This document shows, piece by piece, positions 27,151 through 37,500 of a stretch of DNA of 64,000 bases. The notes under the pieces were generated by a model. It was not told where the DNA came from. It saw only the letters and a list, made by a program, of their open reading frames with translations, and ran no database searches. Source of the stretch: Cyclobacterium sp. 1_MG-2023. GTDB lineage: Bacteria; Bacteroidota; Bacteroidia; Cytophagales; Cyclobacteriaceae. Position 1 is the first letter of the stretch; the number at the start of each line of letters is the position of its first letter. The stretch covers positions 248,001 through 312,000 of the forward strand of contig NZ_JAUOPC010000003.1 in assembly GCF_030546805.1 (NCBI RefSeq), written 5' to 3'. The position numbers and the translations under genes were made by a program.

Positions 27151-28428
27151 ATGACGAACTTAGAAAGAAGGTCTTTTATTAAAGGCGCGGCAGCAGTTTC
27201 TGCCATTACGATTTTGAAACCAAGCACTGTGTTTGGCACTAAAGCAAATTCTGCCATTCAACTTGGTATAATCGGATGTGGAAATAGAGGAACTTCTGTA
27301 ATATCTGCCATGTCCAAGTATACAAATGTTAATATCATGGCCATGGCAGATCTCTTTGATGACCAACTGCAGGTAGCCAAAGAAAAGTTTGATGGGTTAA
27401 ATCAAGAAAAGGGATTTGCAAAAATTGATTCAAGGAATATTTACCAAGGTTCCAAAGCCTATTTGGATTTACTTAATAATAAAAAGGTCGAAGCAGTATT
27501 AATTTCATCTCCGGCTTACACCCATCCTGAATTTGTTGAAGCAGCAATCGCTGCAGGGAAGCATATTTATTGTGAAAAGCCGGTAGCAATAGATGTGGAA
27601 GGTGTCAAGAGAATAGAGAGGGCAGGTAGCTCCATAAATGGGAAGTTAAGTATGGTTGTGGGGTTCCAGATCAGACATGCTACTGCTTACCAAGAGATGG
27701 TCAAGAGGGTTCAAGAAGGGGCTATAGGTGATTTAGTGACAGCTCAGCTGTATTATTTGGCTTCAGGACTACCCCTTAAACCAATAGATAATATGTCTAA
27801 ATCTGAAGCCATGATTCGGAATCAATTTCACTTTAGAGCATTGTCTGGTGGAATCCTTTTGGATCAAGGAATCCATATGTTGGATGTTTGTAGCTGGGCC
27901 CTTCAAAAGAAACCTATTTTGGCTATGGGAACAGGAGGTCGAGACCATAACAATGCTTTTGGTGATGCATGGAACAACTATCAAATAATATACAAATACC
28001 CGGATAATATAAGGGTGAGTTTTCATTCAACCCAATTAGGACCGGTTTTTGGAGATGTTTGTGCGCGTTTTATTGGAACCAAAGGCATTGCAACTGCTCA
28101 TTATAGCGGAGGAGTATTTATAGATGGCGAGCAGGCCTGGGATTCAGGTGTGTTAAGACATGAAAGCCAAGGTCAAGATCAAAATCAACAAGCAGCCGGA
28201 GTATTTACCTCAGCTTTGCACGATTCCAATGAGAACAAAGTCAAAAGTTTTATCGGAAGTATACGTTCGGGTAATTTTCTAAATGAATCTGCTTCTGGTG
28301 CCGCATCTACTTATACAGCAATCCTAGGTAGAATGGCCGCTGAAAATGGGGAACAAGTTTCTTGGGAATCCATGCAGCATTCCAATGAAAGCATAGACCC
28401 AAATTTGAATTTGCCTCAATTTGATTGA
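27151..28428 (+). CDS. Tat-exported Gfo/Idh/MocA-family oxidoreductase
   Basis: The 425-residue protein opens with a twin-arginine signal (ERRSFIKGAAAVSA, cleaved near residue 28) and an NAD(P)-binding Rossmann fold (IQLGIIGCGNRGTSVI, about 35-165) containing the family EKP motif (YCEKPVAIDV), followed by the C-terminal alpha/beta dehydrogenase domain (LLDQGIHMLDVCSWAL). Gfo/Idh/MocA enzymes oxidise or reduce sugars or related polyols with a tightly bound nicotinamide cofactor; Tat export allows the cofactor to be loaded before transport. It follows the DUF1501 gene after 48 bases, so it probably belongs to the susCD-PSD1-DUF1501 unit and handles a sugar released from the imported glycan. Substrate is unassigned. 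Confidence 0.9.
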   Translation: MTNLERRSFIKGAAAVSAITILKPSTVFGTKANSAIQLGIIGCGNRGTSVISAMSKYTNVNIMAMADLFDDQLQVAKEKFDGLNQEKGFAKIDSRNIYQGSKAYLDLLNNKKVEAVLISSPAYTHPEFVEAAIAAGKHIYCEKPVAIDVEGVKRIERAGSSINGKLSMVVGFQIRHATAYQEMVKRVQEGAIGDLVTAQLYYLASGLPLKPIDNMSKSEAMIRNQFHFRALSGGILLDQGIHMLDVCSWALQKKPILAMGTGGRDHNNAFGDAWNNYQIIYKYPDNIRVSFHSTQLGPVFGDVCARFIGTKGIATAHYSGGVFIDGEQAWDSGVLRHESQGQDQNQQAAGVFTSALHDSNENKVKSFIGSIRSGNFLNESASGAASTYTAILGRMAAENGEQVSWESMQHSNESIDPNLNLPQFD

Positions 28429-29032
28429 CTTAACTTTCAGTCAATCGGTGCTTTAAGGAATTGGGACAGGTGAATTAATATGCTTTGTAAGCATGAGACC
28501 TGCTACGTTAGCAGTGAATGTCAATGCAACTTCAAGGAAGTTGTATAATGATAAATGCTTGCCTATAATATCTTCTAAAAGTGTAATAAATTCTGTTTTG
28601 GGTTTAATTGAATCAATGGGTTGAAGTAATTTTTTCGGAAAAAAATAGTTGATACCACACGATCTGATGGTATTTATATGGAATAGGGCCGTAATTATAT
28701 TTTTGGATAGTTTCCATATCAATAAAAGTAATATGATGTTTGATTTGAAGCCTATGCTTTTGTAAAAGATGAGTTTTAAAAATGTATATGCATTTCATCG
28801 AAGTGAGATTTAAGTACCGTTCTTCCTTAAATTGGGAGACTTGACCAAAAAATAGGTAAGGTTTAGCTTTCACACCACGGGTTTTGTCAAAAAAAAACTA
28901 ATTTTGATAATAAGGTGAAAGTTAAAATGCCATTTTAGTCAAATTGGCAAATGTCTTGGAAGCAGTAAGAAGAAAACAGTATTTTTATTAATAAAGCAAC
29001 AATTAGTTAATAATTAAGGCGAATAATTATAT
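28429..29032. other. Intergenic region, possible decayed coding DNA
   Basis: About 600 bases between two co-directional oxidoreductase genes. An 8-bp inverted repeat (GATTGACT at 28423-28430, AGTCAATC at 28439-28446) overlaps the upstream stop codon but lacks a T-run. On the reverse strand two short open frames (28453-28722 and 28613-28873) overlap in different registers; neither has a recognisable motif or good start. Composition between 28450 and 28870 is less AT rich than the plain intergenic DNA that follows. No mobile element ends were found. Confidence 0.4.
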
Positions 29033-30034
29033 ATGAAGAAATTTAACTCAAGTAAAGTGTGTTGGGGAGTGATTGGAGCAGGGAGTGTATGTGAGAAAAA
29101 AAGTGCCCCAGCCATGAATAAAATAACTGATTCATCGGTGATAGCTGTGATGCGTAGAAATGCAGAAAAGGCAAAGGATTACGCTGAAAGGCATGGAGTT
29201 CCAAAATGGTATGCGGATGCGGATGAATTAATCAATGATCCGGAGGTAAATGCAATTTATATTGCCACCCCTCCCAATTCACATTTGGAACTAACCAAAA
29301 AGGCTGTTGAAGCCGGGAAGCCGGTTTATGTAGAAAAGCCAATGGCAAGGAACCATGAAGAGTGTTTGGAAATGATCAAAATTTGTGAGGAAGCCGGTGT
29401 ACCGCTTTTTGTTGCCTATTACCGGCGTACCCTTCCGAATTTTTTAAAAGTTAAAAGTTTAATAGAAGAAGGAGCCATTGGAGATCCAAGGTATGTAAAC
29501 ATAGTCATTAACCAATCCAAGCACCCGGATGTAATCAAAGATGAGTCCAATTGGAGGATAGATCCTGAAGTGGCTGGTGGAGGCTATTTTTATGATTTAG
29601 GCTCTCATCAATTGGATTATTTGGACTTTCTATTCGGTCCAATGAAGGAGGTCAATGGTGTGGCAGCGAATCAATCAGGGGATTATCCGGCTGAAGATAT
29701 TGTTTTGGGGAATTTTATTTTTGAAAGTGGTGTGTTAGGGAGTGGTAATTGGTGTTTTACTACCGGTGAAACTTCTCAAAAAGATGAAATAGTAATAATA
29801 GGAAATAAAGGAGAAATAAGGTTCCCTTGTTTTTGGGGTACTTCTGTTACCTTAAAAAGAGATGGCAAAGCCGATGAAGTTTTTGAATTTGAAATGCCTG
29901 AAAACATTCAGTTTTTTCTTATCCAATCAATTGTGAATGAATTGCTTGGTAAAGGAGGGGAATGCCCTAGCACTGGAGTTTCTGCTGCAAGAACAAATTG
30001 GGCCATGGAACAAATGATTAAAAATTTTAATTGA
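29033..30034 (+). CDS. Gfo/Idh/MocA-family oxidoreductase, cytoplasmic
   Basis: A 333-residue cytoplasmic oxidoreductase with no signal peptide. The Rossmann motif GVIGAGSVCEKKSAPAMN lies at about 13-30, and the EKP motif in VYVEKPMARNHEE at about 100. A C-terminal sugar-binding domain carries YDLGSHQLDYLDFLFG, whose histidine is the likely catalytic acid/base partner. Length is typical of bacterial sugar dehydrogenases and 1,5-anhydrofructose or inositol dehydrogenase relatives. A second family member starts 15 bases downstream, so the two are co-transcribed and may act in sequence, for example oxidising a sugar at one carbon and reducing it at another. A precise substrate cannot be named. 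Confidence 0.9.
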   Translation: MKKFNSSKVCWGVIGAGSVCEKKSAPAMNKITDSSVIAVMRRNAEKAKDYAERHGVPKWYADADELINDPEVNAIYIATPPNSHLELTKKAVEAGKPVYVEKPMARNHEECLEMIKICEEAGVPLFVAYYRRTLPNFLKVKSLIEEGAIGDPRYVNIVINQSKHPDVIKDESNWRIDPEVAGGGYFYDLGSHQLDYLDFLFGPMKEVNGVAANQSGDYPAEDIVLGNFIFESGVLGSGNWCFTTGETSQKDEIVIIGNKGEIRFPCFWGTSVTLKRDGKADEVFEFEMPENIQFFLIQSIVNELLGKGGECPSTGVSAARTNWAMEQMIKNFN

Positions 30035-30049
30035 TTAAACACTTTAAAA

Positions 30050-31081
30050 ATGACTAAACAAAAGCCATTAAGGTTTGGGATTATAGGTACAGGTGCTATT
30101 GCTGGAATGCATGCAGCAGCAATCAATGCCAGTAAAGAAAGCGAATTAATTGCTGTTTTGAGTTCTACTGAATCCCGCGCAAAACTGGCCGAGAAAAAGT
30201 TTCAAGTTCCGGCTGATTTTGAAATTGAGAAGTTTTTAAGTAGAAAGGATTTGGATGTTGTCTGCATTTGTACCCATAGTGGAAATCATCTTGAGCCCGC
30301 TGTGGCTGCTGCTAAAGCAGGCAAGCATGTATTGTTGGAAAAGCCCATTGAAGTAAGTACCGAACGAGCGGATTTACTGATAAAAGCTTGTGAAGATGCT
30401 GGAGTGAAATTAGGAGTTATTTTCCAGAATAGACTTAAACCTGGGTACCTAAAGTTGAAAGAAGCTGTAAGGGCTGGTAAAATCGGTAAATTACTTATGG
30501 GAACAGCTGCCATTAACTGGTATAGAGACCCTTCTTATTATAGTTCCAGTGATTGGAAAGGAACAAAAGAAGGTGATGGTGGAGCTGCACTTATTAACCA
30601 AGGAGTCCATACCATTGATTTACTATTGGATATTATGGGGGATGCAGAAGCTGTTTATGGACAGGTTAGGACGATGGTACATCAGATAGAGGGAGAGGAC
30701 CTAGCTTCGGCAATTGTGAATTTCAAAAGTGGTGCACTTGGAACAATTACCGGTGGCACTTCACTTTACCCGGGGAATCCTGAAAGGTTGGAGATTTATG
30801 GTGAGAATGGAAACATAATATTAGAAGGAGGAAAAATTATCGCTTGGAATATTAAAGGTGAGGAAGATAAGTTGATTCCCGGTTCGAATATTGGAGGAAG
30901 TGGTGCTTCAGACCCTATGGCCATAGATTTTAAGCTACACCAAGTGCAGATTGAAGACATGGTAGAGGCCATTAGAAAAGATACTAATCCGGTGGTAACC
31001 GGGCAAGATGCCAAAAGATCACTCGCCTTAATTTTAGGGGTGTATGCATCCTCAGCAGAAAATAAGAAAGTAAGTTTGTAA
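30050..31081 (+). CDS. Gfo/Idh/MocA-family oxidoreductase, cytoplasmic
   Basis: A 343-residue protein of the same superfamily as its upstream neighbour but clearly distinct in sequence. It has the Rossmann signature FGIIGTGAIAGMHAAAIN (about 8-25), the EKP motif in VLLEKPIEVSTE (about 95) and the C-terminal pattern LINQGVHTIDLLLDIMG with the catalytic-type histidine. It resembles the WlbA/UDP-sugar 3-oxidase-like and general sugar dehydrogenase branch, where a 3-oxo intermediate is formed, but that placement is tentative. It begins 15 bases after the upstream gene and the pair ends at a hairpin with a T-run at 31147-31202. Confidence 0.9.
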   Translation: MTKQKPLRFGIIGTGAIAGMHAAAINASKESELIAVLSSTESRAKLAEKKFQVPADFEIEKFLSRKDLDVVCICTHSGNHLEPAVAAAKAGKHVLLEKPIEVSTERADLLIKACEDAGVKLGVIFQNRLKPGYLKLKEAVRAGKIGKLLMGTAAINWYRDPSYYSSSDWKGTKEGDGGAALINQGVHTIDLLLDIMGDAEAVYGQVRTMVHQIEGEDLASAIVNFKSGALGTITGGTSLYPGNPERLEIYGENGNIILEGGKIIAWNIKGEEDKLIPGSNIGGSGASDPMAIDFKLHQVQIEDMVEAIRKDTNPVVTGQDAKRSLALILGVYASSAENKKVSL

Positions 31082-31146
31082 ATATTTTATGGTTTAGAAA
31101 TAGACCGTGTAGATGTAAATCCCCTCAATCAGAGGATAGTTTATAG

Positions 31147-31202
31147 ATCTCTTAAAACCGAATAATTATAATAAAATTGTTCGCTTTTAAGAGATTTTTT
31201 TC
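31147..31202 (+). terminator. Rho-independent terminator after the oxidoreductase pair
   Basis: ATCTCTTAAAA (31147-31157) pairs perfectly with TTTTAAGAGAT (31185-31195); inside, CGAA (31159-31162) pairs with TTCG (31180-31183) after a C/C mismatch. A run of seven T follows. Confidence 0.85.
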
Positions 31203-31560
31203 TAGAATTTACCTTTATACTACTGTTAAATTTTTTAAGAAGGAATCGAGATCCAGAATGAGGCAAGTTGTACTTATTTATTGCCTAAAAAAGCCAAATC
31301 AAACTCTGTCTACCTTATTATTATTGATATTGATTTTTTTAATTTCTGAACTTTAAGAAGTGGTCCTTTCCGGTTTTTTTTTGGGGAGCACCTGATCGTT
31401 TTTCTATTTCATTGCTTACCTAAATTAATTGATGAAACGTTAATGTAAATGTTCCAATTTTAAACATAAACTTAGTTTTTAGAATAGGTTTAATTTTATT
31501 TGATTATTTTTAGATAGAATGGAGAATTTGGGAGAGGGCTGATCAAGTATTTATAATACC
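31203..31560. other. Upstream region of the giant kinase gene
   Basis: About 360 AT-rich bases without a convincing open frame or RNA gene. The only candidate site seen is the promoter-like pair at 31499-31530. Confidence 0.5.
31499..31530 (+). promoter_or_regulatory. Possible -33/-7 promoter of the giant kinase gene
   Basis: TTTG at 31499-31502 is followed after 20 bases by AGAATTTG at 31523-31530, one mismatch from TAnnTTTG. The transcript would start about 25 bases before the ATG at 31561. Confidence 0.35.
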
Positions 31561-34500
31561 ATGGAAGAAAAAAGGACAGATGAAGATCGTGGAATAGTAG
31601 ATAATGGAATCACAGATGAATTGGATTCAATAACTGATTTAGCTGGGATTTTGACCGGTGCTCCTGTTAGTTTTCTATTTAAAATTAATAAAGGTAATAC
31701 CGCTATAGTTTCTTGTATTGGATTAGATGATTCTAAGTCTCTAGAAGAAATAGGCTTAATGGAATTAGTTAGCCATTTCTCTGAAGAGGTGCATGTAGTG
31801 ACTGATTGCAAAAAAGATCCGGAACTTTCACAAATTTCTTTTCCGGAAATGTATTTCTATGCAGGAGTACCACTAAAAACCTCATCAGGTGAAATTTGGG
31901 GCATGTTGTGTGTCATTGATTTTGAGCCAAGGGAATTGGATGAGAAGAAAATTAAAGCGCTTAAACTTTTAGCGACACAAACAACCAAATTATTTGAGAT
32001 AGAGCAAAGTAATAGTGAATTAGCAATAACAAAAGAAAAGCTAAAAAGTGAATCAGATAGGTTGAATAATATATTAGAGGCAACCCAATTAGGTGCTTGG
32101 GAGTGGGATATGGAAAAGAATATTGTCTCTATTAATCACCAATTTGCATCTATGATAGGGTATGAGCTTGAGGAGTTGTCACCATTTACAATGGATGACT
32201 GGTATAAAATTTTACACCCTGAAGATAGAGGGAATTCTGACAGCGTTTTAAAAGCTTGTTTCAATAGGGAGTTGGATTTTTATGACATAGAATGCCGGCT
32301 GATTCATAAGGATGGTCATGAGGTTTGGGTCAATGATAAAGGAAGGGTGACCAAGTGGTCACCTACCGGCAAACCATTACAAATGTCAGGTACCCATGCG
32401 GATATTACGAATAGGAAGATTAATGAGATTCAGTTTCAGACAGTGTCTGATAATATTCCAGGAGTAGTTTACCGATATAAAAAGCTACCATCAGGTAAAA
32501 ATCGCTTTGAATGGGTAAGTAATGGTGCCAATCAAATTTTCGGATTTTCTCCTAATCAAGTTATGGAAAATAGCAATTTGGTTTGGGATAGTGTATTTCA
32601 GGAGGATGTGAAAAGCCTTAGCGAATCTATAGATAAATCCGCTGAAAGTTTAACCTATTGGTTAAAAGAGTACAGGTATCTACATTCAGACGGTTCCTTG
32701 CGCTGGCATAAAGGTGCCGGTACTCCTCACAAATTAGAAGATGGTAGTATTGTGTGGGACTCCATCATCATGGATGTTACCAAAAGGAAGAAAATAGAAG
32801 AAAAGTTAGGCGAGACTTTGTTTTTTTTACAAAATAAAATTAAAGAACAAGAATGTATATTCAATATTAGTAGACTAGACTATTCTTGGGATCAGATTGA
32901 TTCTTTGTTTCAAAATGCAAGCAATATCTTTCCTTTGGCTTGGCCAATCCCTGAGGAAACTCATGCAAAGATCACGTTTCAAGACAAAGTGTATTTAAGT
33001 TCAGGATATCAACCTTCAAAATATATATTAAAATCTGAATATATATTACACGATGGTAAATCTTTGGAACTTGAATTAGTACTTCCCAAAAACACCTTTG
33101 GTGAAAATAGATCTAGCAATATAAAAAATGAATCTAGGCTAATTGATAACCTAATGTATCATTTAGGTACTTATTTAGACCAGTTAAGTAGCCAAGAAGC
33201 ATTACGGATATCAAATGAAAGAATAGGAACGCTTATTCAAACCATCCCCGGAGTATTTTGGGAGTCTCATTCCGATAGTTTTAAACTTAGTTATATAAGT
33301 CCTCAAGTAAAAGATATTTTAGGTTATATGCCGGAAGAATGGTGTGAGGATTCGGAATTTTGGGTGAATCATATTTATAGTGATGATAAAGAAAAAGTTC
33401 TTAAAATAATTTCGGAAAACTCCAAAACTAATAATGACTTCACAATCGAATATCGGTTTATAAAAAATAACGGTTCCATTGTATGGGTCAGTGATATGAT
33501 TAAAGTAATTGTTGATGAAAAAAATGGAATAATGTACAGGGGCCTTATGGTAGATATTACCAAAAGGAAAGAAGCAGAAATAGCCCTTAAAAAAAATGAG
33601 AAGAGATTTAAAGCGCTTGTAGAAAATGGTAGAGATGCCATTGTTATTTTTGATGCTGAAGGTGTCCAGAAGTATGTTTCACCTTCAATTACACAAGTTC
33701 TCGGTTACAGTGAGGAAGAAGCGTATGGATTGCAATTGAATGAAACCATTCATCCGGAAGATATGGCACTGTCTTTGGCAAAAATTCAAAGGGCTATGGC
33801 TTCACCTGGGCTACCAATTGAAGGGGGGATTATAAGAACGAAACATAAGGATGGTACGTGGAGATGGGTAGAATCTACGATAACAAATTTTTTAGATGAT
33901 CCTGACATTAATGGATTGGTTGATAACTTCAGGGATATAACTGAGAAAGTAAAGCTTAATAACCAAATGGAGAAAAGGGAAAAAAGATTCCGGTCTCTGG
34001 TTAAAGAAGGTTCTGACTTGACAGCTATTATCTCGCGGACAGGAGAGTATTTGTACGTAAGTCCAAATTATCCCCAAATTTTAGGGTACAAAGAAGAGGA
34101 ACTAATCGGCGATTATCCTGTCAATTATTTTCACCCGGAAGACAGAGATCGAGTTATAAAAGAGTTTAGTAACCTTCCTCTAAGGCAAAGAACCAAAGGC
34201 CACCCTTACCGATACAAACGTAAGGATGGCTCTTACTGCTGGCTACTAACAGTAGCTACAGATTTATCGGATGACCCTAGTCTTGGAGGGGTTGTTGTGA
34301 ATAGTATGGATATCAGTAAACTAATTGAGGCACAAGGAAGACTTATTACTAGTGAAGCCAGGTATAAAAGCTTTCTTGACTCCCAAACCACATTTGTCAT
34401 CCGGATTGATCTTGAAGGTTACATTAGCTTTGCTAATACCAAATACATTGAGACTTTCAATTGGCTCTTTTCTGACAATGAAAAAATTAATGTTATCAAT

Positions 34501-37500
34501 ACTGTCCCGGATGAAGAAAAAATCAAATTAAAGCAAATTATTAATAAATGCATACAAGAACCTGAAAAAGCACACAAAGTAGAACTTCACAAATTAAACC
34601 CTAAAAAAGGTACTTATACCACAATATGGGACTTTGTTGGTATACTTGGGGTTGATGGAAAACCCCAAGAAATTCAATGCAATGGAATAGATATTTCCGA
34701 ACGAATTGCTTTTGAAGAAGAACTTAAAAAGAGTAATGAGCGCTTTGAGTTGGTTATGCAAACAGACTCCGGAAGTATATGGGATTTTGATCCCAGTACT
34801 GGTGATATGTTTTTAGGGGAAGGGTTTGCTTTAAACTTCGGTATCAAAATTCAATCTCTATCAAATAATTACGAAGTTTTTTCCAATAGCATCCATCCTG
34901 ATGATCTCGACTCATACAGGGAAAAAGTAAGGCAAATTATATTTAACAGCTTAGAGAATCAATTAGAAACAGCATATCGCCTTATTAAAGAGAATGGGGA
35001 ATGGGCATATGTAAAAGAGAAAGCAGTTATTCTAAGAGATCAAAATGGGAAAGCTTACAGGGTGGTCGGTGCTATAAGGGACATTACTTTGGAACATTTT
35101 TATGGTGAACTTGAAACCATTGAAAAAGAGCTGATGGAGATGAGCATGGAAAAGGACGCAAACCTACCCGATTTATTGATCAGTTTTCTTTCCAATTTAG
35201 AAAGACTGTTTCCCTCCATGAAAATGGCAATTTTGAAGGTTTCAGACAACCGTCTATTGAATTTGGCCACACCTTCTTTTCTTGATTTAAATAAAGTTAG
35301 CGTCAAAGATTTTGAGTTGTATTTGAATGAGTTAACTAGCCAAGAAAATTTTTCAGATTTATTAAATAAGGAAGTTTTTATACCTGAAATTAGAAAAGAC
35401 AATAGATGGAAAGGATTGATGAACTTTTCGAAAGAAGAAAAAATTCGATCTTGCTGGTTATTACCAATTAAGAACTCAAGTGAGAGGTTAGATGCAGTTT
35501 TAATAAACTTTTTTGAATATGCAAGAAAGCCTAGCGGTTATGAATATTATGCTATTCGAAGGAGTCAAAGAATTTTCCCTGTATTGTTAATGAAATTTGA
35601 ATATTTTGAAAACTTACATAAAAGTAATGAGCGCTTTACCTATGTCAATATGGTTACCAATGATGCCATTTTTGACTGGGATTTTAATAAGGACGAGTTC
35701 CACTGGGGAGAGGGATTTTATAGGATTTTTGGCTACCAAAAAGGTGAGGAGATCAATAAAATTTCAGAATGGGCTTCTTTTATGCATCCGGTAGATTCCA
35801 TAGAAACCGACAAAGTGTGGGATGATTTTGTTTCTGATTCTAAAAGTAATAGATGGCATAAGGAATATAGATTTCGACATAAATCCGGTCAATTTCTTCA
35901 TACAGAGGAGATTAGTTATATGATTAGAGACAGCCAAGGTAAACCTTTAAGAATGATTGGTGTCTTACGGGATAAAACCGATGAAAAAGAAGATTTTTTT
36001 CAAAAAGAAGTGCAACACCAACTTGCCAAATACTTCAAAGATGATTTAACACTGAAAGTAATCTTAAAAGATGTCTTGAAATATATTTCTTCTATATCAG
36101 ACTTTTCAGGGTGTGAAATTTGGCTATTAAATAGAAAGGAGGTTGGAATAAATTTACTTCAAGATTATTGGGCTATTAAAAACCCGAATTTGAATGATAT
36201 AAAGAAGATAAATAAAGGTTTAGCTAATCATGCTTTAAATTCCGGTTCATTTTTAAAGTTCAATGAACTGGAAATGGAGCCTAGTTTTGCAGGGATAAAT
36301 TCTGATATACACCAATTTATTAAGGAAGTTATAGGAATACCATTGTTTCAAAATAACATTCAGGTTGGGGTGTTGCTATTATATGTCAATGACATAGTTA
36401 CATTGCCTAAGGATTGCCAACAGTTTTTTGAACCAATTGGCGTCTTATTAGGAGGAGAAATTAAACGGAAACAGCAGGAAGAAGAAATGAGGCTTCTTTT
36501 TGAAAGCGCTCCTGAAGTGTTGACTGTAATTGATACAAGTGGATATTTTGTAAAAGTTAACCCCTCATTTTGCAAGGTATTTGGATATAGAGAAGAGGAG
36601 GTTTTAAACAAAAAGTTTGAGGACTTTATTCATCCTGAGGATAAAAGTTTATCAATGAGGAAGTTTTCTTTAGAAAAGGGGGGGGGAGTAAAAAACCTAA
36701 TTAATAGATACCAAACCAAATCAGGTCAACACAGATGGATTTCTTGGAATACTTCCGATAAGTTTGGAGAAGAAGATTTGGTATTTATTTTTGGCCATGA
36801 CATTACGGAATTAGTATCTTTACAAACCTTACTTGACAATGCTTCTAAACTCTCAAGAATGGGTAGTTGGGAAATTGACTTGGTAAATAATGAACTTTTT
36901 TTATCCTCCACGTCCAAGGAAATTTACGGTCTTCCTCAAGATAGTTCTCCTTCCCTAGAAGAAATTTCAGCATTTTATGATATTAACACAAAGGATACAA
37001 TCGAAAATGCACTTAAGCAGGCAGTAAGTAAGGGAAAGTCTTGGGATTATCAGATTCTATTAAAGCATTTGAATGGAAGTGAAACTTGGATAAGAAGTAT
37101 TGGTAAGCCTGAATTTAGCAATGGTAAATGTGTTCGTATTTCCGGATCACTTCAGGACATCCACAATCAAAAGATAAGCGAAATTGAATTAGCGAAAAAC
37201 AATCAACTTCTCGAAATAATTTCTAGAGTAATTGAAAAATTTCTGTTAGTTGAAGATTGGAAGGATGCCATAGAGAAGGTTTTTCAACTTACGAGTGAAG
37301 CAGTTGAAATTGATAAAATTAATTACTTTCAAAAAAATGAAGTTGGAGATGATGGGGAAGAGTATGTTACAAAGATGATTGAATGGACGGTAGGGGAGGA
37401 TATAAACTTTACAGAAAATGTTGCTGTCCAAAAGCTAGCTGTTGATGATTTTCCTGAGATAATGGATGTCTTGAAAAGAGGAGAATTGTTTATCGTAAAT

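Noticed and set aside
28453-28873. Transposase remnant in the 28.4-29.0 kb gap
   Set aside because: No DDE-like motif, terminal repeats or target duplication could be seen; left as an unexplained gap.
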